Source of the DNA: Papaver somniferum
Lineage: Eukaryota; Streptophyta; Magnoliopsida; Ranunculales; Papaveraceae
NCBI RefSeq assembly: GCF_003573695.1
Contig: NC_039366.1
Location: 159,220,770 to 159,284,769, forward strand
Length of the DNA: 64,000 nucleotides
Direction of reading: 5' to 3'
The notes under the pieces were generated by a model that was not told the DNA's origin, ran no database searches, and worked only from the letters and a program-made list of their open reading frames with translations. Position 1 is the stretch's first letter. Each line of letters begins with the position of its first letter. Positions 24,401 through 35,428 of the stretch are shown in pieces. The position numbers and the translations under genes are program-made.

Positions 24401-24950
24401 TAGGGCTGTCAATGGATAAAAATCCGTCGGATATTGGCAATACCGATAAGGTTAAGGTTAAGGGTTGTCGGATATCCGGTATCCGATAATATCCGTCGGA
24501 ATTCAAAAATTCAATATCGATAAGGTTAAGGATAAGCTATCGAATATCAGATATTATTCCGTTAATTTCCGTTATCTACTCATGATACAAAAAACTTTCA
24601 ATAATTTTCGATAATTTCCGTTAATATTCAATAATTTCCGATAATTTCCGTTAATATTCGATAATTTCCGATATTTACTTAGGAGAGACGTAATCAAATG
24701 GCTAAATAGTAAACCTAAAGGGTATTAGGTATCGAAAATTTCCGAAAATTTTATGATATAGTTATACACTAACGGTATCGGATATTAACCTAACGGAAAC
24801 TCCCTTAACCGATACCGTTATGTTAATAAACGGATATCCGTTACGTTAAGGTTATCGGATATCGGATAGCTGTTATGTCGGATATTAACCTAACGGAATC
24901 CGGATGTTCGGAAACGGATACCGGATATCGAATATCCATTGACAACCCTA
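24401..24950. mobile_element. hAT-type MITE inserted in reverse transcriptase
   Basis: 550 bp with 8-bp TSD gccaagtt (24393-24400 and 24951-24958). Ends are TAGGGCTGTCAATGGATA and, reversed from the right, TAGGGTTGTCAATGGATA: an 18-bp terminal inverted repeat with one mismatch. The TAGGGCTGTCAATGG terminus and 8-bp TSD are hallmarks of hAT MITEs. The interior is built of GATAATTTCCGTTAATATT-like repeats and GATATCCG/CGGATATC inverted pieces. No transposase. Removing element and one TSD copy restores the RT motif [15 protein letters not shown]. Confidence 0.95.
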
Positions 24951-24958
24951 GCCAAGTT

Positions 24959-25428
24959 CCATCCTTCTTCTTGACTAGGAGAATAGGAGCAGCAAATGGA
25001 CTATGGTTGTGTTGGATCACACCAGAAGATAAAATTTCAGAGACTAAGGACTCCACTACAAACTTATGGACATAAGGGCACTTATATGGCCTTTGAGATG
25101 TTGGGTCAGACCCAGTTTTTAGTGGAATTTTATGGTCAAGTGACCTAGAAGGAGGAAGTCCAGTAGAGTCTGCAAAAACATCTGAGAAAGTTTCTAGAAG
25201 AGCAGAGACTGCAAGAGGTGGTGGGAGTATAGGGGTAGTGGAAATAGAGAAAAATTGGCCAATGAGTGTAGGGGTATTACTCTTAATAAACTTCTTTAAA
25301 TAAGAAGCACTAATAAGACTTAGAGAAGGTTTAGAAGAGGTACCCTGAAGTGTGATTGGATTGCCTTGATGTAGAAAGGAAATTCTCAACTGACTGAAGT
25401 TAAAAGTAACATCACCAAGTTTGCGCAA
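24959..25428 (-). pseudogene. Linker and start of reverse transcriptase
   Basis: Minus-strand frame from 25428 to the MITE edge. It carries the pre-RT linker (FSDVFADSTGLPPSRSLDHK, with an H) and the start of RT (SPFAAPILLVKKKDGTW). Same frame as the protease part upstream and the RT part downstream. Confidence 0.85.
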
Positions 25429-25473
25429 CCAATCATCTCCTAAAACAATGTCACAACCACCTAGAGGAAGAGC

Positions 25474-25869
25474 TCATAAATTTGCAGAAAACTGATGCCC
25501 TTGCATTTCCCAGTTGATGTGTTGGCAGATACCATTGATGATGGTGTTGTACCCATTAGCAACTGTAACAAGCATTTGACCAGTTGGAGAGACATGAAGG
25601 CCCAATTTGGAGGTCAAAGCAGCATCAATGAAACTATGTTTGCTACCTGTATCAATAAGGACAACCACAGGATGCTTGTTGAGATGACCTGAAATTCTAA
25701 TAGTGTCAGGAGCAATATTTCCTGTCAAAGCATGTAAAGAGATCTCAATTGTAGAATCAAAAGTCGAAGGAGATACTTCAGAGATTTCTTCAGTGGACAA
25801 TGATCCATGTTCTTCTAAATCTTCATCAGCAATTAACATGAATAGTTGTTGAGTTTCACAGATGTGACC
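25474..25869 (-). pseudogene. Retroviral-type aspartic protease
   Basis: VVVLIDTGSKHSFIDAALTSK carries the DTG catalytic triad typical of Ty3/gypsy proteases. The frame stops at a TGA at 25474-25476; the following sequence stays in the same frame and continues to the linker. The context ANL-stop-ALPLGGCD suggests an Arg CGA codon turned to TGA. Confidence 0.85.
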
Positions 25870-26526
25870 CTATCTGTAAAACTCATCACAATTATAACAA
25901 AGCCCCTTATCTTTCCTAACCTGCATTTGTGCATGAGTGAGTCTCTTAACAGGAGGAAGAGAGTTGTCTGGTGAAGTTTTTGTGGGAGTAGTAGGGTGAG
26001 TTACAATGGGTGATGATGATGAAGTATTGTTCTTAGAAAATGTAGAGGATGGAGTGAAAAATGGTTTGATGGTAGATGGTGGGTGGGAAACAGAAAGTGG
26101 TGAGGGTGCAAATGGTTTAGAGAAGGATTTAGTGTGTTTAGGCTGGTGATGCATAGAAGCCTGCTGCATTCTAGCCAAATAAAAAGTTGTTGCAGTATTG
26201 TCAGGTTTGAACATTTGCACTACTGTACGAATCTCCTCTTTCAAACCACTAATGAAACTCAATGTGTAAAAAATCTCAGGTAGATAAGGATTGTTAGCTA
26301 ACATAAAGCTTTTATAATGTTCCCAAAAATCATAGTAATCCTCTACAGTGGTAGTTTGGTACGGTTTATTGAAACTACCAACATAATTATCCTGAGCAAT
26401 ATCTTCAAATCTAGCACATAAATCATGAATAAAGGTATCCCATGAAATGAATTCTTTACCCTGCTGATAGTTTGAAAACCATGGATCTACGGAAGAATCA
26501 AAATGAATTGCAGCCATATCAACACG
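25870..26526 (-). pseudogene. Gag, C-terminal part with zinc knuckle
   Basis: Begins at the right edge of the solo-LTR insertion (MAAIHFDSSVDPWF...). It contains the gag capsid-like motif EDYYDFWEHYKSFM and a Ser/Pro/Thr-rich linker, then CYNCDEFYR-stop-GHIC: a chromovirus CCHC knuckle with a TAG inside it (25870-25872). The protease follows in the same frame, so gag-pol was one ORF. Confidence 0.85.
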
Positions 26527-29500
26527 TGATGAGGTTGTCAACCTATCAATAATAATTCTCTTATGCTACACAATTATATAAAGAAGTAGTGAGGCAAGTC
26601 GAGTTCAAGTCCACAGGGAGGTGTGAGTTTTAAGCTATTATGTAAGACAATTTGATGTTGTTGAAAAACACAAACTTTTAAGATTGTAGAGATTGTAATT
26701 CAATTATAAGATGGAATTGACTAGAGATTCATTCGCCACTACCAAACAAGATATTATTAATCATACAAGTGTACCCTTCAAATAAATTCTGTTTGTTAAC
26801 AACTTAAGACAAGTTATAAGCTCAACTAATCTTTAGATTCCTTAAATCACCGCATAGAATAAGTTCTCTAGCGGATTCTAATCAAATGAACCACCTAAAA
26901 TAAGCTCTCTAGGTGTAATTCAATCAATTGATAAATTTTTGAATCAAGTTGCTCCTAGCCACATGTTCATAAGCTCGATACGTTAACCTAGGGTTATCTT
27001 TTACACACTATTGCATACAAAATCCCTTTGCAACAAATAGTACACTGCTACTTATGTAAAGATTACTCTAACAATTACGGATTAAAGTTCTCTATACTAG
27101 CATTAGAGTTGCATACGAGATACCTAATTGCGCACTTAGATACCTAGCATACTTCTCATGGTCATAAGATCGGTAAAAGATAATCAACAAAAGATACTTA
27201 TCGAAGAATAACTTGCATAAAATTGATTAATAAAACATGATTGGAGTTTTGAAATCCTCCCCAATCAATAAGGTTATTAGCTACTCATAGTTTTGGTTTA
27301 GGCACAAAAATATATTGAAAATAAATAAGGTTCAAAGCTAACCAATTGCGAAAGCAAACCACTGTAAAGTACTAAGCAGCTGGAGAAATCAGGTTCAGGC
27401 TGCTCCTGTGAAGCTTCTTCTCTTTCAGGGATTTCGCAGAACAGGTTGCAGGCGCTGAAACTGGTGGGAAAGAGGTATTCTTCTTTGTATTCTGCGTCTC
27501 TCTTTTATATCTTCTCTGTCCTGTAAGATCGTGACCTGATCAACACCCAACAATCCCAAACATATGCAAACCCTGTAAGCCTTCAATCTCAACCATTCAA
27601 CTCCCAAAATTCTCGCCAAAGTCACCTCTTCTTGGCTGTTTTCACGGCAAGAAACTCCTTCCAAAATGGAGATAAATTGGTAGCCAAGTTAGCTTACCGT
27701 GCCTTGTTTTCTCAGCATCTGCCATTCATTTTCAGGCTTCTAAAAAAATTGAGTCCCAGGCCTCTGCCAAACCTGCAAACACATCCATCGAACCACGGCT
27801 ACAGAAGAGAGATACTGCAGTCGAGCAGCTGCAACTGGTTACGGTCTTGCTTGCCGAATCTTGACCTGAACTTCATCAATTCCACCTGAACCAGGACCCC
27901 ATGTAAAACCAACATAGACTTGACCCAACAAACCGCTTCCTTGATGTACTTTCTCGATTACAGCACCAACAACTCTATACAAGGCCATTGAACCATGGCT
28001 AGCATCCACATACTCAGTTCAGCAACACACGTCTTGAATTGCATTTCATCTCAAGAAAACTATCCATGACCATCATAGATTCGACCCATTTCATCCCTGA
28101 ATTCGACTCAGCAAACAACCCTGGCCATTGGTCTCATTCTTGACAGCTTCAAATAAACCTCATACATAGCCCTAAGGCTCATAGTATACAGCTGCACAAG
28201 ATTGAGACAAGACTAAATTTTCCTGGCCAAACATACCACTGAAACAACCCCCAACTTGGACTACTTGTAGCCTTGTTCTTCCAAACTGAAACCAACAATT
28301 TCCAGACCTGCCATGGACCCAGCAAATCACACTAAATATCACCAGCACATTCTCACCAAACCACTACCAAACAACCCCATTGTAGCCATGGTTATAACAG
28401 CAGAAACCTTCATTATAATGACGAGAAACTCTGGCAAACTAACCCATAGTTCTGCTCGTCTTAACAGCACCAAATCATGTCCACCACCTAACCTTCACGG
28501 CAACATCAGCTCCCAAATTCGCACCACTGACCCATGGAAATCATTCACATCTTCCTTCTCTTCTTACACGACCCAGATAATCAGCAAAACTCACAGCAGC
28601 AACCATTGTAACAGCTGCGAACCAGGTGGTATTAAGCTGGTTGTTCATCTTTTATATCGAACAGTTGATATACATAACCTGATGGTGTTGTTGTATGTTG
28701 AGAAACCATGTCCTTCAGCTCTCCAATTCCTGCAATTTCACATTTATACACAGCCCATACTCCTAATCCTACAGGAACTGCAACCATTGTTTGTCTTCCT
28801 CTTCCTTACTGATTTCTCTAGCTAGCACCTGAACAAGAACCCTCTAATTGGAATTTAATCATCAAAACCCAATATTTCAGCAACTTCGAGTCTTTGAACA
28901 CAGCCACCAGAACCCATACTTCTCAACAGCTTCAGATCCCATTTTCTTGTCGATGTTCTACTCAGAATTTCACCCACAATCGATTCACAATTCAACCATC
29001 ACTCTCATACCTCTTGCTATCAACTGAATTTCGCCTTAACCCTTGGCAGATGAGCACCAGACCTTGTCTAGAACTGACGGCAACAAATTTTCCATCTACT
29101 CCAACAATGGGTCTTCACTTTCCTCTCTCTGCTTGCAACAATTGGTTTCTCAAATTGAAAAGAGACCTAATTTTCCCTTCTTTGGATATTCAGTCCACCA
29201 ACACATGTGTGTAGCGCCCTTGTGTGACATGCACTCACATTCTCAATCATTTCTTCTTCTTCTTTTTTTTTTTTTTTAAATGAAATGCACTCCATGAAAT
29301 GGCCACGTGACCGCCACACAAAGTTCCATTTTGGTGTAACCAAATTGAAACTATGATGGAGTATATGTCTTGGGAATTTTCCTGATATAAAACATTTAAG
29401 AAAAAAAAATTAGTGGCGCTTTTCCTTTATTTTCGCAACTTCGAGCCATTGTACCTGAAAACGTAGAAAAGATGCGTAATATAAAAAATTCCAAGAGAAA

Positions 29501-29557
29501 TAATAAAAAAACGTGTAAGAAATCGTTATCAAAATTGAGTGTTTTAGACACCTATCA
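26527..29557 (-). mobile_element. Athila-like solo LTR in Reina gag (3031 bp), TSD acacg
   Basis: TSD acacg at 26522-26526 and 29558-29562. On the minus strand it runs from TGATAGGTGTCTAAAAC to GACAACCTCATCA. Near its 3' end it has CCTCCCTGTGGACTTGAACT, a motif characteristic of the distal part of Athila/Tat LTRs, and its start resembles the LTR at 56229 (TGATAG...TGTCTAA). There is no primer site, second LTR or coding domain inside. Removing 3036 bp rejoins gag in frame (FPDDERV-DMAAIHF). Plus-strand open frames at 27632-27889, 28313-28825 and 28894-29214 lack domains and are not called as genes. Confidence 0.8.
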
Positions 29558-29562
29558 ACACG

Positions 29563-29927
29563 TTCATCATCAGGAAATTTATGTAAATTGAAATACCTTT
29601 CGCATTTTAAAGACCAACCACGAGGATTAGTGTCATTAAATCTTGGAAAATCTACTTTGGGTGTACGAGAGAACTTACGAGATTCACTGTGAGAAAGATT
29701 ATTCATCATCCGCTGAAATTCGGCAATAGAATTATCCTGATTTGGTTGAGGAATCTCAGATGAAGATGGATCTGGAGGTGAATTCGAGTGTTGCGTAGGG
29801 TCAAGTAAACTGATAATAAGATTCATCTTTGTACCCAAGGACTGAATCTCAGATTTAAGCTCAGTGATTGAATCTGTGTGTTGAGCAACAATTGAGGAAA
29901 TCTCCTGAAGCTTTTTTTGGTGGCCAT
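29563..29927 (-). pseudogene. Gag, N-terminal part
   Basis: The likely ATG is at 29925-29927 (ATGGCCACC), followed at once by a run of seven A. The gag frame (KKLQEISSIVAQHTDSITEL...) is one base off from this ATG, so the A-run probably holds a frameshift. It then shows a coiled-coil-like segment, a Pro/Ser-rich linker, and the conserved KVDFPRFNDTNPRGW and KFPDDERV motifs before the solo-LTR junction. Confidence 0.8.
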
Positions 29928-29947
29928 GGCTACAGGTTCCAGGATGG

Positions 29948-29959
29948 AGTCTGATACCA
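29948..29959 (-). promoter_or_regulatory. Primer-binding site of the Reina-like element
   Basis: Minus strand TGGTATCAGACT two bases after the 5' LTR end; initiator-Met type with a late mismatch. Confidence 0.85.
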
Positions 29960-29961
29960 AT

Positions 29962-30277
29962 TGTAGTGTAACAATTAAAACTACTAGATGAATTTGGATA
30001 AAATAGTAGCAAGTTTCCTTCTCTCTGATAAATCAGAGCCTAAACTTCAATTGAAGTAATTTTGGTTTTCATTACATGAGTTCAGGAGAGAAGAATGATT
30101 GGTCTTTAATAGCCCAATCCTCTCTAATTGTATCAACGGCTAATAATACATATTAACTCATTACAAAAATCGAGGAAATAACTCTAGGATAAACACACCC
30201 ACTTAATGGTTAATTACACCCATCAGTAACTACTCAACAATGTAATGTTGTGCATAGTGAACCTGTGGAACATGACA
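29962..30277 (-). repeat. Reina-like 5' LTR (316 bp)
   Basis: Same length and ends as 21577-21892; about 95 percent identical by eye. Confidence 0.9.
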
Positions 30278-31520
30278 TGAGGAAACCACAAATGCAGAAA
30301 TACCTCGGGACCTAGTCCAGTTTGAAAAACATACTGTATTAAGCCGCTATAGACTCTAGCCTACTACCAATTAACTTCGGACTGGACTGTAGTTGAACCC
30401 TAATCAATCTCATACTGATTCAAGGTACAGCTGCGTTCCTTACGTCTCTAATCCCAGCAACATACTACGCACTTGATTCCCTTAGCTAGTTGATCTCACC
30501 CACAACCAAGAGTTGTTACGACCCAAAGTCGAAGACTTGATAAACAAATTTTTCTCACACAGAAAAGTCTATAGATTGAATAAATCTGTCTCCCACAGAA
30601 ATATCCACGAGTTTTTGTTTCGTTTTTTGATAAATCAAGGTGAACAAGAACCAATTGATAAACTAGACTTATATTCCCGAAGAACAACCTAGTATTAACA
30701 ATCACCTCACAATAATCTCAATCGACTAGCGAAACAAGATATTGTGGAATCACAAACGATGAGACGAAGATGTTTTTGATTACTTTTATCTTGCCTATCG
30801 GAGAAATTAATCTCGAGTCAATTATTTCAATTTTACTCAATACGATAGAATCAGGCAAGATCAGAACAAGCAACTACAAAGAAAATAATTGGGTCTGGCT
30901 TCACAATCCCAATGAAGTCTTTCAAGTCGTTAGCCTACAGGGTCTCGATGGAAACCTAAGGTTAAAGGAGAATCGACTCTAGTTTATGCAACTAGTAACA
31001 CACAGGAGGTGTGGGGATTAGTTTTCCCAGTTGCTAGAGTTCTCCTTTATATAGTTTTCAAATCAGGATTTGCAATCCAAGTTACCTTGGTAACAAAGAA
31101 TTCAATATTCACCGTTAGATGAAAAACCTGATTCAACCAAGCTAACATCTTTCAACTGTTAGATCGAACTTAGCTTGTTACACACAAATGAAATGTACCC
31201 TCATTTAGGTTTATGTAACCGTACCCAAACGTGTACCCCATGTTGGTTCACAACAGTTTACCGAGGTTAGCCATATGATTACTCTCATATCAACCTTATT
31301 CATCTTAACCATAACTAGTTCAAATGACTCAAATGAAACTAGTTAAAGAGTTGTTCAATTGTTATATTCCCATAGAATTATACAAGAACACAATTGAAGC
31401 AAAATAGGTTTGATTCAATCAATCATGAACATTATAGCCACGGTTTGCAAAAATTGCATTCCTTATTATATAAATGTTTATGTTCATGTTCATAACCGAT
31501 TTTAGAACTTTAACCTTCAA

Positions 31521-31713
31521 GTATGCAAACGGGTACGCATACTTGAAATACACGGACTAAGATTAGGTTTCGCCAGTACGCAAATGGGTACGCGAACTTT
31601 CAATCCCAGCAGAAATTCTCTGACATGAACCTGTACGCCAGTACGCAAACGGGTACACATACTTAGGTTCCCGGATTTCTCAAACCAACGGGTACGCAAA
31701 CGGGTGCGCATAC
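31521..31713. repeat. Four near-palindromic units in S LTR copy 3
   Basis: Units at 31521-31542, 31576-31597, 31641-31662 and 31692-31713, of the form GTACGCAAAC, GG, GTACGCATAC with changes. Homologous in position to 3262-3461. Confidence 0.8.
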
Positions 31714-32372
31714 TATGGTTCCAGGACATGGATTACATATGTTCAAGAATGCACAACATGACATATCCAATAATGGTTAAGTGTTCTAAACTCTTATTTC
31801 AATCATTGGAACTTTCTTAGAGGATGACAATAGTCGTTTTCACATACTATTAGCATCAAAGCAATTTTCAAGTTATTGAAATAATCATAACGAAACATTC
31901 CAAGACAACACCAAATGATTGTATCACACAAACCATGTAAGATGTTACTCAGCAATTTTCACATGATATAAGATGAACTTGGTCTAAGCGAAAGCTTTCC
32001 AACACATATTTCGAGAAATATGTAAGCGAGATAAACTCAGCTCGAAATCTCAAATGTGTATATAGAAAACTATATCGTAATACGACTTATGTCTCAATAT
32101 AGGAGATAGAGTAAAAATAGACTTTCCAAGTGATAGATGAGTTTAGGTATCCACATACCTTTTGTCGATGAAGTTCCACAAGCTTCCCTTATAATTTCTT
32201 CTTCTTCAAATGATGAACGTTGTGAAGTCTAAGCTCAACTACACAATCTATGTCCTAGTCCAAGACATCTATAAATAGGCTAGAAATCAAGACTTATAGT
32301 TTTGATCACTAACATTGACAAACATGCTTGAGATAGAAATGCATGCGATTTCGACCGAGCAATGCTCTAACA

Positions 32373-32697
32373 GTCGACCTCTTTGTCAATTTTAGTGACA
32401 AAACTATAAATACTCAAAAATTAGCAAAACTATCAATACTTAACAGTCCCCCCCTTTGTGTTACAAAATAATTAAAAATTATAGCTTCTCATCCAAATGC
32501 TTGATCTCCTTGGAATCTTCAACACGACTCGAAATCTTCGTCATTTCTAAGTACTCCATGATTCTAAACATGTTCAACTCAGCATCATAGTTGTTGAAGA
32601 TCCGTAGTGATAACAATGAGAAAACAAATGCTCCCAATCATTTTTATACAGTGTCATAGTATTATTACACAACATCAAAGTTCAATTGTATCACAAC
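32373..32697 (-). other. Possible 3' interior end of a lost S-like element
   Basis: Between two S LTRs in opposite orientation. On the minus strand it contains ACAAAGGGGGGGACTGTTAA (about 32440-32460), a purine tract like those near the 3' end of SIRE-type copia elements, followed by about 70 bp to the LTR edge. A short open stretch ends upstream of it. No other feature. Confidence 0.4.
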
Positions 32698-35124
32698 TGT
32701 TAGAGCATAGCTCGGTCGACCTCGCATGCGTTTTTATCTCAAGCATGTTTGTCAATGTTAGTGATCAAAACTATGAGTCTTGATTTCTAGTCTACATAGC
32801 TAAGTCTCGGACTAGGATAGAAAAGTGTAGTTGAGCTCAAGGACTTCATGGAGATTCATCATACAACGACGAAGATCTACTCAAGGAACCATGGAACTTC
32901 ATCAAAAAAAAGGTATGTGGAGACTTGAACTTATCTATCACTCAAAACTCTATCTCTTCTATCTCCTACTTATTATGAGACAAAATTCGTATGCTATATA
33001 GACTGGATCATACACATTTGATATTTCGAGCCGAGTATATCTCGCCTATCTATATCTCGAAATCATGTGTTGGTAAAGCGTTTCGTTTTGATCGGGTTTA
33101 TCTTCACCTAATGACGAAAGTCATAATGTTTCAATCACTTTAAAAATCGCTTTGACGAGAAATAGTGTAACAACTATATAACGTCCTCTAAGAATGTTTC
33201 AACGGTTGGAATGAGAGTTTAGGTCTATATAACCAATTATGGATATAAGCATTGTGTGGAAACACATATGTGCATAAGTCTTATTCCTTAATCCGGAGTT
33301 TTCGAACTTTGTTGATTGAGAGAAACCAGAGGAATTGGCTTTGCCAAGTCTGCGAACTCAATCCGCGAACTGACGGAAGTTCTCTTGCCGAGAATTTCTG
33401 CTGGATTTTTCAAAAACTCGTTTGTGTGTTTAGTCCGCGAATTCAGTCCGCGAACTGGCAGAAGTCTCCTTGCCGAGATTTTCTGCTGAGTTTGGAAAAC
33501 TCTGCCGGTTGTCTTAAGTCGGCGAACTTGTTTGCGTACTTGAGTGGGTTATGATCTAAAGATGTGCTCTGAACATGAAACTTAAATTAATAAGGAATGC
33601 TTTATGCAAACCGTGGCTATAAAGTTCATGAGCCCATTCATCGAATCGAATCATCTTTGTTTCAATTGTGTCTTGTGTAGTTACATAAGATCTCATAGCA
33701 ATTGAACAACTCTCTAACTAGTTCATTTGAGTCAATTGAACTAGTTATGGTGAAGAAGAACTATGTTAATGTGAAATGCTCATATGGTTAACCTTTTGGG
33801 TTACTATGTTGAACCAACATATGCGTACACTTTTGGTCACGGTTTTCACAAACCCAGTAAACGTCTACCCAAGTGTGTGTGACAAGCTAAGTTTTCGATC
33901 TAACGGTTGAGAAATATTAGCTTGAATCTAAATCAGGTTTTCATCTAACGGTGAATATGGATTGCTTTGTAACTAAGGCAAAACCCTGATTTGAAGGCTA
34001 TATAAAGGAGACATCTAGCATTGTGCAAAACTAATCCCCACACGTCTGTGTGATACTAGTGCGCTCGCTAGAGTCGATTCTCCTCTAACCTTTGGTTTTC
34101 TTCTCTAAAACCAGGTTAACGACTTAAAGACTTCATTGGTATTGTGAAGCCAGACCAATACTACTTTTATCGTAGTTGTGTGATCTGATCTTGCATCTTC
34201 TATCGTACGAGTACAATCTTTGATTGGCTTGAGATCGTGAGAGTTCTCTGATAGGGAAGATAAAGAAGTCATAAACATCTTCGTCTCACTGTTTGTGATT
34301 CCTCGACAAACCGCTTGTGTAGTCAAGAAGGATTGTTGAGAGGTGATTGATTAATCTAGGCTGTTCTTCGGGAATATAAGACCGGATTATCAATTAGTTC
34401 TTGTTCACCTTGATTTTATATCTTAAGAGGAACAAAAACCTAGGGTTTTTCTGTGGGAGACATATTTATCTTTGATAGACTTTTCTGTGTGAGACAGATT
34501 TGTTTATTATCAAGTCTGCGATTTTGGGTTGCAACAACTCTTAGTTGTGGGTGAGATCAGCTAAGGGAATCAAGTGCGCAGTATCCTGCTGGGATCATAG
34601 GCATAGGATTACAACTGTACCTTGAATTAGTGGGAGACTGATTGGGGTTCAACTATAGTCCAGTCTGAAGTTAGCTTGGAGCAGGCTAGTGTCTGTAGCG
34701 GCTTAATACAGTGTGTATTCAATCTGGACTAGGTCCCGGGGTTTTTCTGCATTTGCGGTTTCCTCGTTAACAAAACTTCTGGTGTTTGTGTTATTTATTT
34801 TCCGCATTATATTTTATATAATTTAAATGATACAGGTTGTGCGTTAAATATCATCAATTGGAAATCCAACCTTTGGTTGTTGATTGATCCTTGGACATTG
34901 GTCTTTGGTACCGTCCAAGTTATCTCTCTTTGATAAAGACTCGCAGATTTCCATTTGCTAGAATAAAAATCAAATCGAGAGATTGAGATATAAACTCTTT
35001 GATATATCTTTTTATTGATTGAGTCTAACTGTCTAGTTGATTCTCATAAAAAGTATATTGGAGTTTGTCCATACAGATTGCTAAGCGAAATATTGGGTGG
35101 TGTTGTTAGACCTCCGCTTTTTCA
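32698..35124 (+). repeat. Family S LTR copy 4, plus strand (2427 bp)
   Basis: TGTTAGAGCATAGCTCGG to CCGCTTTTTCA. Full-length and opposite in orientation to copies 1-3. It is not followed by a primer site, and its 5-bp flanks (acaac, atatg) do not match, so it is a 3' LTR or a recombined remnant. The micro-repeat zone (about 33340-33540) has the TCCGCGAACT motif. A TATA box is at 33999. Confidence 0.85.
33999..34006 (+). promoter_or_regulatory. TATA box of S LTR copy 4
   Basis: TATATAAA in GGCTATATAAAGGAG, about 1.3 kb into the LTR. The same place in copy 5 (37437) reads ACTATATATAAGAG and in copy 1 CTTTATATAG on the other strand. Conservation across copies supports a core promoter. Confidence 0.6.
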
Positions 35125-35428
35125 ATATGCGACGTCCAAATACTCTATAGAAGCATCCTTGATCGTGTGAGGGGCTTGGCTCTTTCCTTTTTGGATAAAT
35201 CCCTTTCTTTGTCGAACTCTTGAATTAGGGATTTTTGGTCAAAACCCTAATTCTCTTTTCAAATTTCTCTACTGAAAAATTCCGAGGGAATGGATGACGT
35301 CACATTGGCCTTGGAAAGTGTTTTAACACGAGTGTGGAAGGTCTTTTCCACGGCTTGGAGGAAATTTTTGAAGGAGGAAAAGCCTAGGTTTCCTTATCTG
35401 AGACAAATTGCCTTAATTTCCTCTTCCT
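35125..35428. other. Unassigned interval between S LTR and LINE
   Basis: About 300 bp. No ORF, repeat or motif recognised. Confidence 0.4.

Larger units (their letters stand above)
21577..30277 (-). mobile_element. Reina-like chromovirus (Ty3/gypsy), inserted in S LTR
   Basis: Two 316-bp LTRs (21577-21892 and 29962-30277), a tRNA-Met type primer site, a purine tract and the domain order gag, protease, RT, RNase H, integrase, chromodomain on the minus strand. TSD is cgagg (21572-21576) against tgagg (30278-30282), one mismatch. Short LTRs plus a C-terminal chromodomain fit the Reina lineage. By eye the LTRs differ at about 17 of 316 positions. The polyprotein is dead: in-frame stops, two frameshifts, a MITE in RT and a solo LTR in gag. 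Without the two insertions the element would be about 5.1 kb, a normal Reina length. Confidence 0.9.
21195..32372 (-). repeat. Family S LTR copy 3, split by the Reina-like element
   Basis: Two parts, 21195-21576 and 30278-32372, together about 2.48 kb. It starts TGAAAAAATCGGGG and ends GCTCTAACA on the plus strand. The break falls in the stretch GTTAACGAGG/AAACC, which is unbroken in the copy at about 17766. The 5-bp flanks (aattt, gtcga) do not match, so this is not a simple solo LTR. To its right (32373-32697) is sequence with a purine tract on the minus strand, so it may be the 3' LTR of a largely lost minus-strand element. Confidence 0.8.

Noticed and set aside
28313..28825. 170-codon plus-strand ORF
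   Set aside because: Lies inside the solo LTR, is low in information, has no domain, and is opposite to element orientation.
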